Of a stretch of 13,634 nt of DNA, positions 1-7,521 are shown one piece after another. A program made the position numbers and the translations under genes. Where the stretch lies: assembly GCA_029881175.1 (NCBI GenBank), contig JAOUNC010000024.1:1-13634 (forward strand), given 5' to 3'. The notes under the pieces are model-generated. The model searched no databases and had not been told where the DNA came from. It saw nothing but the letters and a program-made list of their open reading frames with translations. Positions within the stretch are counted from its first letter, which is position 1, and each line of letters starts with the position of its first letter. This DNA is from Nitrospirota bacterium (lineage in GTDB: Bacteria > Nitrospirota > Nitrospiria > Nitrospirales > UBA8639).

Positions 1-11
1 GAAAACCCCGG

Positions 12-1577
12 CTAGAGGGATTCGTAGACTTCGTCGCGGAGGTCTTTGACGCGGATGTGGTAGCGGTTGATTTTTTTGATGAGGCCCTGGCGGCTGATAC
101 CCAGCTGTTCAGCCGTTCGCACTTGATTGAATTGGCAGGCCTGTAAGGTGTCTTTGATGATCTGTTCTTCCAGTTCACCCAAAATTTCCGGCAGACTTTT
201 TCGTTCGCCACTTTCAGGAGTTTTCGAGCTCTGCGCGGCACGTTTGATGGTGAGATCGAGTGCATCCTCATTGATAATTGCCGCTCGCACCATGACCGCT
301 AAGCGCTTCATTTCATTCCCAAGCTGCCGTACATTGCCGGGCCAATCATATTCCACCAAACGACGCATGGCGGACGCTGCGATTTTTTTCCGAGGTTTCC
401 CCATTTCTTTGCAATGCAGATCCAGGAAGTAATTGGCGAGCAAGGGAATATCAGCCGGAATTTCCCGTAAGGCCGGCGTCTGAATATGGACGACCTTCAA
501 TCGATAGTAGAGATCTTTCCGGAAAGTCCCTTTCTTGATCGCCTCTTCCAGGTTGGTATTGGTCGCCGCCACGACACGGATGTCGATAGGAATCGGCTTC
601 CGTTCCCCTACGGGTTCTACCACACGTTCTTGCAACACCCGTAAGACCTTGGCTTGAGCTTTGAGTCCCAAGTCCCCGATTTCATCCAGGAAGAGCGTGC
701 CTTTATGCGCTTGTTCAAATTTTCCAATTCTGGCCTCGACCCCCGTGGCGGTGCCACGGCCAATTCCAAAGAGTTCGCTTTCAATGAGGTTTTCCGGCAA
801 CGCGGCACAGTTGATGGCGACAAAGGGATACCGCGCCCGCGGACTGGAATAGTGGATGGCTTTGGCAACCAATTCTTTGCCCGTCCCGTTTTCTCCGGTG
901 ATGAGGACATCCACCGAACTATCCTGTATTTGATCGATGACGCGTACCAACCGTTGCATGGGGAGGCTATTCCCGAGCAGGTTTTGGGTCGAGAACCGCC
1001 CTTCGACTTCTTTCCACAACTGGGCGTTTTCTTCTTCTAACCGTTGGCGCTCATGCTGTAATTGTTCCATTTGCTGTATTTTCTGCAAGGGAATGGAGAT
1101 TTCCTCGACTAAGGCTTGAGCGAGTTTCTCATCCCTTGGAGAAAAGGCCTTGCCTTTTTTATTCACAGCTTCGAAGACACCGAATATTTCGCCCGTCGCG
1201 CTCCGCAAGGGAACGGCCAACAAAGTGCGGGTGCGCCGCTTGGTGTGGAGATCAATCCCGGAGAAAAACCGGTCATCAGATTGGACATCGTTGACATTGA
1301 GCACTTCTCCCGTCGCCACACAATTTCCTGCAATGCCCAACCGTGCATCCAACCGCAGCATTTGACCATTTTCCTTAAGCGGGAACCATAGCTCTTGTCG
1401 CTCCGCATCCAAGATGAACACGCTGGCCATCTCCGATTCCAAACGCCGACAGGCTTCATCCCTGATGAGTTGGAAAAATGCGGGGCAGTTGGTTTCTTGG
1501 TTGAGACGGATCAGGAATGGGCTCGCAGGGAGCTTGGGGCCTGACAGACGTTCTTTATTTTCGGAATGGTTTGGCAT
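12..1577 (-). CDS. GAF-AAA+-Fis transcriptional activator (sigma-54 activator family) with altered GAFTGA loop
   Basis: This is a 521-aa cytoplasmic regulator. An N-terminal GAF sensor (about residues 28-168) is followed by a coiled linker rich in Q, E and R (169-192). A AAA+ domain (about 197-435) shows Walker A GENGTGKE (228-235), Walker B GTLFLDEIGD (293-302), sensor I VVAATN (335-340), an arginine-finger region (352-360) and the sensor II box WPGNVRQL (412-419). A Fis-type helix-turn-helix lies at about 484-505. The GAF domain carries N139-K140-x4-F145-x3-D149-E150, the NKxnFx3DE signature of cyclic-nucleotide-binding GAF domains. The loop that contacts sigma-54, normally GAFTGA, reads GTATGV (275-280), so sigma-54 activation is uncertain. 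There is no receiver domain, so control is presumably by ligand binding to GAF. The ATG lacks a clear Shine-Dalgarno, but a good sigma-70 promoter lies upstream. The family is certain; the ligand and targets are not known. Confidence 0.93.
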   Translation of the reverse strand: MPNHSENKERLSGPKLPASPFLIRLNQETNCPAFFQLIRDEACRRLESEMASVFILDAERQELWFPLKENGQMLRLDARLGIAGNCVATGEVLNVNDVQSDDRFFSGIDLHTKRRTRTLLAVPLRSATGEIFGVFEAVNKKGKAFSPRDEKLAQALVEEISIPLQKIQQMEQLQHERQRLEEENAQLWKEVEGRFSTQNLLGNSLPMQRLVRVIDQIQDSSVDVLITGENGTGKELVAKAIHYSSPRARYPFVAINCAALPENLIESELFGIGRGTATGVEARIGKFEQAHKGTLFLDEIGDLGLKAQAKVLRVLQERVVEPVGERKPIPIDIRVVAATNTNLEEAIKKGTFRKDLYYRLKVVHIQTPALREIPADIPLLANYFLDLHCKEMGKPRKKIAASAMRRLVEYDWPGNVRQLGNEMKRLAVMVRAAIINEDALDLTIKRAAQSSKTPESGERKSLPEILGELEEQIIKDTLQACQFNQVRTAEQLGISRQGLIKKINRYHIRVKDLRDEVYESL

Positions 1578-1616
1578 AGTGATCGGTGCGATATTTTTTG
1601 GTCGTACAAGCTACCC

Positions 1617-1629
1617 TCTGTCAGACAGA
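1617..1629. promoter_or_regulatory. Palindrome in the regulator leader, possible operator
   Basis: TCTGTCAGACAGA is a perfect inverted repeat with 6-bp arms around a single central base. It sits about 10-25 nt downstream of the predicted start point of the regulator promoter, where a bound protein could block transcription. Autoregulation by the Fis-type HTH of the regulator is one possibility. No second copy was noticed. Confidence 0.35.
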
Positions 1630-1646
1630 TGAATTTTTTCTGGCGT

Positions 1647-1676
1647 ATTATCCCTAGGCAGGATTCACCTGGTCAA
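1647..1676 (-). promoter_or_regulatory. Sigma-70-type promoter of the GAF-AAA+ regulator
   Basis: On the minus strand, TTGACC (1676-1671) and GATAAT (1652-1647) are separated by 18 bp. Each hexamer matches five of six consensus bases. Transcription would begin near 1640, about 60 nt before the regulator's ATG. The regulator therefore probably has its own housekeeping promoter and does not depend only on read-through from the cyclase gene. Confidence 0.6.
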
Positions 1677-1766
1677 TGGGAAAGAGATTTTACCCACTAA
1701 GCGGAGGGGGAAGACCTCGGGTGGTGACAAAAGAAACCAACAGGGAATAGCCACTCGGTTCACTTT

Positions 1767-3704
1767 TTATGGCACACGTTGCTCAGTGCCTTTTAAATAC
1801 AGTCGATACACCGGAACGCTTTGCGTCTTCCCTTTTAACATCACCGAGCCTACTTCTGTGAGGAACCATGGATGAACTCCCAAATGTTGTTTAGTGGTTT
1901 CTCCTATGAGTATCCGGCACACCGTGTTTGGGTCTTCATTCTTCCAGACGTCTTTTTGGAGATTCTCTAAGCGAGCCGCAATATTCACGGCATCGCCGAT
2001 GGTGGTAAACTTCATACGTTCCGCGCTCCCCAAGCTCCCCACCATGACTGGTCCTGTATTGATGCCCACCCGCATCCTGATCAACCCCAAGCCCTGCTGT
2101 TGCCAGCGGGTGTTCAGTCGAATCATTTCTTGTTCCATTGCCAGACTGCATGTCACCGCATCTCTGGCATTGCGGCGGATATCCTCTTCGGATTGTTCCC
2201 TGGTCAGGACTCCAAATCCGGCTTTGATCATATCCCCATAATAATCATCAATGAGACCCCCATGGTCGGTAATGATCTTCACCATGGTATCCAGATAATC
2301 ATTGAGCCATTCCCATAATTGATTGGGAGGCATGCTTTCTGCCAGGGTGGTGAACCCTTCCAAATCAGTAAACACGGTCGACACCACCTGCCTGTGTGGG
2401 CGCCATCGTCCCTGTTCTAAAAATTGTTCACGCTGTTCCCATACTGCCGCCGCCACTTGGGGCGAGACATGCCGTGAGAACAACGCCATGACTGCGCGTC
2501 GTTCCTGTTGTTCCCGCTTGGAAATGAAAGCTGTGACCACCATGGCATTTACGACCCATCCCATGGCCGTGGGGATCCATGGAATCCACCAGCTATTGGC
2601 AATCGAAGCGACCACGATGCTGCTCAGCACGAGTAATCCAAACAGCACCACCACCGAAAACCGCCAGGCGCCACGCACCCAGAACCCGACCAAGGCGCCC
2701 CCCAACACCCACAAGGCTATCCAGCCGGCCTCTTGGCCATCTGAGAGAGTGGCAATGGGTGCGCTCCCTCCACGCGCGTTCCGAATGAGTTGCGCCACCA
2801 TGTGGCCATGCAATTCAACTCCTGGCACGCGAGGGCATCGAGTCAAACTGCCACATTGCGAGGTATAGAAATAGTCTTTGACGCCCTCAGACACCACACC
2901 CAGGAGGACAATGCGATCGTGAATGACTTCTTGGCTGACCTCTCCCGCTAGCACCGTTTGCAAGGAAAAGGTAGGAAACGCGTGAACCCCTCGATCCAGG
3001 TTCAACAAGAATTGATAGCCCTGGGCATCGGCATTCACATAACTCCCATCATGCGATTCGAAGGGACGAAAGACTGTTTGCCCCAGCTTCAACCAATTGG
3101 GATTTTCTCCGGCAGGCTCTGGCTTGACTCCATCCTGTTCCAGATAGTTCAGCGCGAGAAGAAAGGGTAATGAGCGAAAAACGGTTGTTCCATCATCCAA
3201 AAATAATAACCCACGCCTCACCACACCATCTTGATCCACCACCATATCGCTGAATCCCACCCGATCTGTCCCCTTTAAGATCGTTGGCCCCGCAATACCC
3301 CCTTGTTCCGGTTTCCCAAATTTCATCACCATCATAATTTGGGGGAACCGCTGGAGAACCTGGTTCAACGCGGCACGCCCTGGAAGGACTTCCAGATCAC
3401 GATAGATATCGACACCAATGACTCGCGGACCCTGAGCCTGAATGCGTGTCAGTGCCTTGGCCAGCATCTCATCGGAAATGGGCCAATGGCCTAAAGCCTG
3501 AATATCTTGATCGGTAATGGTGACCAGGGTGATGGGCGGAGATTCGTTGATGTGCTCTGATGACAGCCGCATGGACCAATCATAGGCTTCCAACTCCAGC
3601 CCTTCCAAAAGACCTTGGCTCCGCAAGCCTATGACACCAAGAAAGACCAAGAACGTCATGGCGACAATGTGAAAGACGGAACAACGAAGTAGAGATGGGG
3701 CCAC
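1767..3704 (-). CDS. CHASE2-domain class III nucleotide cyclase, membrane bound
   Basis: This 645-aa protein has a first membrane helix (about 9-27), an extracytoplasmic CHASE2 sensor domain (about 30-320), three more membrane helices (about 326-345, 349-369 and 373-394), a linker, and a class III cyclase catalytic domain (about 435-635). Metal-binding aspartates are D447 (VFTDLEGFT) and D491 (YYGDM). The transition-state pair N574 and R578 lies in VNIAARLE. The lysine that normally selects adenine is D487, and the partner position is T567, so ATP specificity is not assured. The start is GTG with Shine-Dalgarno AAGGGG six bases upstream (3711-3716); no ATG fits as well. It should turn an external signal into cAMP or cGMP. 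It lies between two GAF-domain genes on the same strand, with gaps of 189 and 158 bp. Confidence 0.93.
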   Translation of the reverse strand: MAPSLLRCSVFHIVAMTFLVFLGVIGLRSQGLLEGLELEAYDWSMRLSSEHINESPPITLVTITDQDIQALGHWPISDEMLAKALTRIQAQGPRVIGVDIYRDLEVLPGRAALNQVLQRFPQIMMVMKFGKPEQGGIAGPTILKGTDRVGFSDMVVDQDGVVRRGLLFLDDGTTVFRSLPFLLALNYLEQDGVKPEPAGENPNWLKLGQTVFRPFESHDGSYVNADAQGYQFLLNLDRGVHAFPTFSLQTVLAGEVSQEVIHDRIVLLGVVSEGVKDYFYTSQCGSLTRCPRVPGVELHGHMVAQLIRNARGGSAPIATLSDGQEAGWIALWVLGGALVGFWVRGAWRFSVVVLFGLLVLSSIVVASIANSWWIPWIPTAMGWVVNAMVVTAFISKREQQERRAVMALFSRHVSPQVAAAVWEQREQFLEQGRWRPHRQVVSTVFTDLEGFTTLAESMPPNQLWEWLNDYLDTMVKIITDHGGLIDDYYGDMIKAGFGVLTREQSEEDIRRNARDAVTCSLAMEQEMIRLNTRWQQQGLGLIRMRVGINTGPVMVGSLGSAERMKFTTIGDAVNIAARLENLQKDVWKNEDPNTVCRILIGETTKQHLGVHPWFLTEVGSVMLKGKTQSVPVYRLYLKGTEQRVP

Positions 3705-3862
3705 AAGGATCCCCTTAACGATTCAGGCACCCTGGAGGGGAGAAGGAAACATGGTTGGTTTTTTCTAACGCTTTTCTGGGATCACGACCAACATAATTTT
3801 TCTGATTTTGACAAGCGACGGGGAACAACACGGCTCTCACCTCGGGACCAATTGCCGGAAGA

Positions 3863-5143
3863 TCAGGAACAGAGATTATCCGAAGGCGGACCGGTCGACA
3901 CCTCCATTGGGAAATGAATGTGAAAAATGGTTCCCACATTTATTTCACTCTCCACCTCGATGACTCCCGAATGCGCCTCGACCACATCCTTGACAATTTT
4001 TGTCCCCAACCCGGTTCCACCCTGCTTCCTACTGATGACCCTGGAGGTGAACAAAGTATCCCGAATTTCGGCAGGCATACCCCGTCCAGTATCCATCACG
4101 GAAACGTGAATCGTCTTTCCATTTGATTCAATTTGTCCCTTTATCGTAATTGAACCACCTTGGGGAACTTCCGCAATGGCATTATTGACAAGGTTATAAA
4201 AGGCGTTGAACAACCGTGATTCATCGGCTTGCATCTCCGGCAATTCCACAATTCCTTCATGAAGCAACGTGATCCCTTTTTCCTGGGCCATCAAGTTCAA
4301 CGTGTCAAACACGGAAGCGACGACATGGTGCAGTTTGCAAGGGGCGAACCGTGGCGGGCTCGTCAAACCTTTCACGCAATCGGCAATTTCTTTGACGCGC
4401 CCTTGAATCCGTTTTGCGTTATTCGCCACCATCTCAATCACTTCAAGGCACACTTCGTGGCTGGCTAAGGCTTTGTTTGGATCAAACTTGGGCAGACTCC
4501 CAAAAACTTCATTAATCTCATCTTTCAGAAGGGAAGTCCCGCACAGTACCGGCATAAGCATATTTTTGACATCATGACCAATATTTCCAAGTATTCGTGC
4601 CACCTCAGCTAATTTGGCTTCCTGAAATAACCGGGCCTGTTCAATGGACAGCGCGGTGAACGCCGCGATGATCGTTAAGATAGCCACGTCGTCCTGATTT
4701 AACCTGCCTTCCCGCTTGTTCATTACCTCCAGGACTCCAATTGGATGTCCTTCCCATCGTTTGAGGGGAAGGGCAATCATGTCCTCGGTGTGAAAGCCCG
4801 TAAGGTGATCGATTTCGCCAAGATGCCGCTGATCTTCCTTTGCGTCCTTAACCACCATAGATTTTCCTGTGGCGAAAACCGTTCCTGCTATCCCTTGTGC
4901 CCATGGAAACGCCGTGCCCGTTTTGGGCGGTCGGTCACCAATAGCATGGTAGAAGACCAATTCCTTTGATTCCGGATTGGCCAACAACACGCACCCGGCT
5001 TGGCAGTTGACCACCTCTAAGGCAATCTTTAACCCTTGCTCCACCACATCTTCCACCCTGAGATGCTGAAAAAGTGCTTCACTAATTTTCCGGGCGGCTT
5101 CTAGCTCACGCTCCTTGCGATCCAATTGGTTCGATGGATTCAT
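3863..5143 (-). CDS. GAF-domain sensor histidine kinase
   Basis: This is a 426-aa soluble kinase. A short coiled region (about 8-25) leads into a GAF domain (about 27-170). A dimerisation helix follows with the H-box GHDVKN, where H190 is the likely phosphorylation site, then an HATPase_c domain with N-box NLVNNAIAE (317-325), G1 box DTGRGM (351-356) and G2 box GTGLGT (376-381). The frame is open further upstream to 5227, but the ATG at 5143 is chosen because GGGAGG stands six bases before it; the extra 28 residues upstream look non-coding. There are no membrane helices, so it senses something in the cytoplasm. The GAF domain has only a degenerate NKFDE-type motif (N142, K143, L148, D152, V153). 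No response regulator is adjacent, so its phosphotransfer partner is unknown. Confidence 0.92.
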   Translation of the reverse strand: MNPSNQLDRKERELEAARKISEALFQHLRVEDVVEQGLKIALEVVNCQAGCVLLANPESKELVFYHAIGDRPPKTGTAFPWAQGIAGTVFATGKSMVVKDAKEDQRHLGEIDHLTGFHTEDMIALPLKRWEGHPIGVLEVMNKREGRLNQDDVAILTIIAAFTALSIEQARLFQEAKLAEVARILGNIGHDVKNMLMPVLCGTSLLKDEINEVFGSLPKFDPNKALASHEVCLEVIEMVANNAKRIQGRVKEIADCVKGLTSPPRFAPCKLHHVVASVFDTLNLMAQEKGITLLHEGIVELPEMQADESRLFNAFYNLVNNAIAEVPQGGSITIKGQIESNGKTIHVSVMDTGRGMPAEIRDTLFTSRVISRKQGGTGLGTKIVKDVVEAHSGVIEVESEINVGTIFHIHFPMEVSTGPPSDNLCS

Positions 5144-5274
5144 GTCTGGCCTCCCAAATGGAGTCAATGCTTGCAAATTTTTTGCATACTGCCAGGATCC
5201 CATTAGGGATTTAGCGAAGGTTAGCAAATTTAAGGGAAAAAAGCTTTCACTGTCTTAGAGGGCCTTATTATTTT

Positions 5275-5296
5275 GAAAGTTGCCCTTTAAACTTTC
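5275..5296. repeat. Inverted repeat between phosphodiesterase-like and kinase genes
   Basis: GAAAGTT (5275-5281) and AACTTTC (5290-5296) form a 7-bp stem around an 8-base loop in the 217-bp gap between the MBL-fold gene and the kinase gene. On the minus strand it is followed by AAAATAAT and not by a T-run, so it is not a standard terminator. It may be an operator or an mRNA-stabilising hairpin. Confidence 0.3.
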
Positions 5297-5360
5297 GTTG
5301 TCTCCTCTCGGCATTAAATAAATGTGGTGTGTGAAATATTAAGGAAGAAATAAAAATATT

Positions 5361-6152
5361 CTACAATTCTACTTCTTGCCCTTCTTCCAAAACCGTCACC
5401 CTTTCAATTTCAAGTTGAGCGATTTCTTGAAGGATGGCTTCACGCACGGTGGGCTTCATATGGTAGACATAGAGCGGTAGGTCAGGTTTGCCAATTTTTC
5501 GAAATTCTTGGGCAAGCAGCGTCGGAGTGAGGTGCTTACTTTGAATCGCAATGTCCATCATTGAATTAGGAAAGGAAACCTCGATGAATACCCCTTTGAG
5601 ATTGGGAATGCGGGCGGCGACCTGCCAAATTTCTTCTGTGAGGTGTGTATCACCACTATAGATCCAAGCGGCGATGTCATCTCGAATCACATAGCCCACC
5701 GTTTCCACTGTGTGGTTGACGGGGATAGGGGTGACACTGATTCCGCCTGACACGGAAACTTCTTTTTTTGCCTCCAGCCCCTTCGCCCGCAAGATGGAAT
5801 GGCGCGGGCCTTGAATATTGAAAAAATTCGGAAAGACTACGTCATTGAAGATATGCTTTTGGAGGCCACCGATTACTGAAGGTACGCTCGCCACCACCAC
5901 TTGATGATCCACCAGTCCAGAGAGATTGTCCACGAGCGGTGGAATGTCCTTGATGTGATCAAGATGGAGGTGAGAAAGAAGGATATGTTTGACGCGTTGC
6001 TGTTCTGCCAATGTCAGACCGGAAGCGAGCGTGCCAGCATCCATCATGAGTTCGTCATTGACCAGGAATCCCACGCTTCGACAGAGGGTTGAACCCGTTG
6101 AACCTTTCACCAACAAGTCGGACCCATGTGATCCAAGAACGCGGATTTTCAC
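5361..6152 (-). CDS. MBL-fold hydrolase, likely class II 3',5'-cyclic-nucleotide phosphodiesterase
   Basis: This 263-aa cytoplasmic metallo-hydrolase has a complete metal site: SHLHLDH (H61, H63, D65, H66), H147 in VNHTVET, D168 in SGDTH, and H207 or H231 near the C-terminus. The text FIEVSFPN (189-196) and KHLTP (206-210) resembles class II cyclic-nucleotide phosphodiesterases (PDEase_II, yeast PDE1 type) more than generic hydrolases or RNase Z. It would hydrolyse cAMP or cGMP to the 5'-monophosphate. The start is GTG; the opening MKIRVLGSHGS is the usual first beta strand of this fold, so it is preferred despite a weak Shine-Dalgarno. It lies two genes upstream of the CHASE2 cyclase on the same strand, which supports a role in ending the cyclic-nucleotide signal. 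Another MBL substrate remains possible. Confidence 0.82.
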   Translation of the reverse strand: MKIRVLGSHGSDLLVKGSTGSTLCRSVGFLVNDELMMDAGTLASGLTLAEQQRVKHILLSHLHLDHIKDIPPLVDNLSGLVDHQVVVASVPSVIGGLQKHIFNDVVFPNFFNIQGPRHSILRAKGLEAKKEVSVSGGISVTPIPVNHTVETVGYVIRDDIAAWIYSGDTHLTEEIWQVAARIPNLKGVFIEVSFPNSMMDIAIQSKHLTPTLLAQEFRKIGKPDLPLYVYHMKPTVREAILQEIAQLEIERVTVLEEGQEVEL

Positions 6153-6231
6153 GGATTGGGACTTTCAAAAAATTGCGTTGTTCGAATTCTCTTCATACAA
6201 TTTCAGGCCTTATGCTATCTGTGCACATCAT

Positions 6232-6247
6232 CATGCAAAAATGCATG
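6232..6247. promoter_or_regulatory. Operator-like inverted repeat CATGCA-AAAA-TGCATG
   Basis: Two perfect 6-bp arms flank four A residues, 80-95 bp before the GTG of the phosphodiesterase-like gene. The size and symmetry suit a dimeric DNA-binding protein. No partner regulator is identified. Confidence 0.3.
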
Positions 6248-6437
6248 AAATAACACAACCTTTAAATTTACGCTCTCGCCTGAATTGGCCCATGGGGTCT
6301 TCAAGAAGAGCTGACCTGATATCTATGATCCAAATAAACTGATATGCCATTCAAAATATGTCCATACCGATGCCTCAACATGGGAATTATCGTTGTTCCG
6401 CTTTCCATCCCCTAAACCACCCGCACTTTTCCCCCAA

Positions 6438-6461
6438 CCTCCCTCACAGCCAACAGGGAGG
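6438..6461 (-). terminator. Possible terminator hairpin after the methyltransferase gene
   Basis: On the minus strand CCTCCCT (6461-6455) pairs with AGGGAGG (6444-6438) around a 10-base loop, starting 6 bp after the methyltransferase stop codon. The next bases are TTGGGGGAAAA, so there is no proper U-tract. It may be a weak or factor-assisted terminator. Confidence 0.3.
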
Positions 6462-6467
6462 GGCAAC

Positions 6468-7466
6468 CTATTTCTTTACCTCCCAGATCGAGTCCACGAA
6501 GTAGGCCTGTGTATCAAACAGGTGCTTCACGATCCGGTATCCACTCTTTTCAGCCAACCCTTCGATTTCTGATGGGGTGTACTTGTAGGAATGCTCGGTT
6601 TGCATCGGTTCCCACGCCCTGAAGGCAAACTCCTTCCCTAATGCCTCAATGAACACTACCTGCTCTCGAGTACTGTAAATGTGTCTCTCGACTGCATGTG
6701 TTCTTGGATTGTAGTGCCCCTGTTGGACATACTGATTTTTCACAAAATTCGCACCCAGCTTTCGATTTAGGACATCCAGCAGATGGAGGTTGAATCGTTC
6801 AAACACTCCCGTGGAATCGTTATACGCTGCATACAGCGTCTTCGGATGTTTCATGAGATCGAACCCGATCATGAGGTAGTCCCCATCGTTTAACGATTCT
6901 CGCAATTGCCGAACAAACAGTTCTGCCGCTGGCAACTCCATATTTCCAATGGTCGAACCCAGAAAGAGAACGATGTTTCGCAAGTGGGGTTGCTCTTTGA
7001 TCACACGAAGTCCATCGAAGTAATCAGCGGCCAATCCTGTGACCGACATGGTGCTCTGTAAAAAACGCAACTCAAGAAATGCTACGAGATTCTTAATAGC
7101 CCCCTCGGAGATATCGATTGGCACATAGTCGAATGTCAGCTGACTCTGGATGAAGTACTCAAGAAGAATTTGAGTCTTTCCACCATCTCCCGCGCCCAGC
7201 TCAATCACCCGAAATGCCTCCTTCGCCAGCATATTAGTGATGGACTGTTTGTGCGTCTGGAATATCTCAATTTCACATTGAGCTGGATGGTACCCTGCAA
7301 GTTGGGTAATCTCGGTAAAGATTTCGCTGCCTCGATCATCGAATATCAACCACGAGGGCAGACGTTTCGGTTCTCTCGATAGTCCGTCTAGCACAGCTTG
7401 AGCGAACTGGTCATCGGATGATGCGGTTGCGGTTCCAGAACGCAAATTGTGAAATTCAAATGACAT
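6468..7466 (-). CDS. EgtD-like SAM-dependent methyltransferase (L-histidine N-alpha-methyltransferase family)
   Basis: This 332-aa protein matches the Methyltransf_33/EgtD family over its full length. It shows the family opening around RLPSWLIFDDRGSEIF (35-50) and Y59, SAM motif VIELGAGDGGKT (87-98), acidic ribose-binding PIDIS (116-120), FLGSTIGN (168-175, asparagine N175 in the amino-acid pocket region) and TEHSYKY (290-296), whose E291 and S293 fit the substrate-recognising pair of EgtD. EgtD trimethylates the amino group of histidine in ergothioneine synthesis. The next step needs an EgtB-type sulfoxide synthase, and none is in this window. The gene is instead divergent from a diiron oxidase, so the substrate may be another amino acid or product. 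AAGGAGG lies 3 bases before the ATG. The family call is strong; the substrate is open. Confidence 0.88.
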   Translation of the reverse strand: MSFEFHNLRSGTATASSDDQFAQAVLDGLSREPKRLPSWLIFDDRGSEIFTEITQLAGYHPAQCEIEIFQTHKQSITNMLAKEAFRVIELGAGDGGKTQILLEYFIQSQLTFDYVPIDISEGAIKNLVAFLELRFLQSTMSVTGLAADYFDGLRVIKEQPHLRNIVLFLGSTIGNMELPAAELFVRQLRESLNDGDYLMIGFDLMKHPKTLYAAYNDSTGVFERFNLHLLDVLNRKLGANFVKNQYVQQGHYNPRTHAVERHIYSTREQVVFIEALGKEFAFRAWEPMQTEHSYKYTPSEIEGLAEKSGYRIVKHLFDTQAYFVDSIWEVKK

Positions 7467-7494
7467 GAGCCTCCTTTTTCCTCATTTGACAAGA

Positions 7495-7521
7495 TTCAGG
7501 GTTTGCTCGCCCTGAACGAGC
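7495..7521. repeat. Two overlapping inverted repeats in the divergent control region
   Basis: TTCAGGG (7495-7501) pairs with CCCTGAA (7510-7516), and GCTCG (7505-7509) pairs with CGAGC (7517-7521). The two stems share bases, so only one can form at a time. They lie between the divergent methyltransferase and oxidase genes. The text also resembles a worn copy of the repeat type seen at 8858-8973. It may be an operator or simply repeat debris. Confidence 0.35.

Larger units (their letters stand above)
6153..6467. other. 315-bp intergenic region upstream of the phosphodiesterase-like gene
   Basis: No convincing gene is present. It should hold the promoter of the MBL-fold gene on the minus strand, but no clear hexamer pair is visible. 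It contains the inverted repeat at 6232-6247, a direct repeat CTGATAT (6316-6322 and 6339-6345), and a hairpin just after the methyltransferase stop (6438-6461). Short open frames crossing it lack ribosome binding sites and family resemblance. Confidence 0.6.

Noticed and set aside
2323..2868. 181-aa open frame on the plus strand opposite the cyclase gene
   Set aside because: It lies wholly antisense to a well-supported cyclase, has a low-complexity T/P/R-rich product and no family resemblance.
3715..3939. 74-aa minus-strand open frame between the kinase and cyclase genes
   Set aside because: It overlaps the end of the kinase in another frame, has no ribosome binding site and its product resembles no domain.
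5144..5227. N-terminal extension of the histidine kinase to the ATG at 5227
   Set aside because: The ATG at 5143 has a strong GGGAGG six bases upstream, while the extension has no such signal and is not part of the GAF domain.
5361..6152. RNase Z assignment for the MBL-fold protein
   Set aside because: It has the HxHxDH site, but the FIEVSFPN and KHLTP text and the opening fit class II phosphodiesterases better, and the RNase Z exosite arm is not evident.
6468..7466. A complete ergothioneine pathway
   Set aside because: Only the EgtD-like step is present; no EgtB, EgtE, EgtA or EgtC homologue lies in the window.
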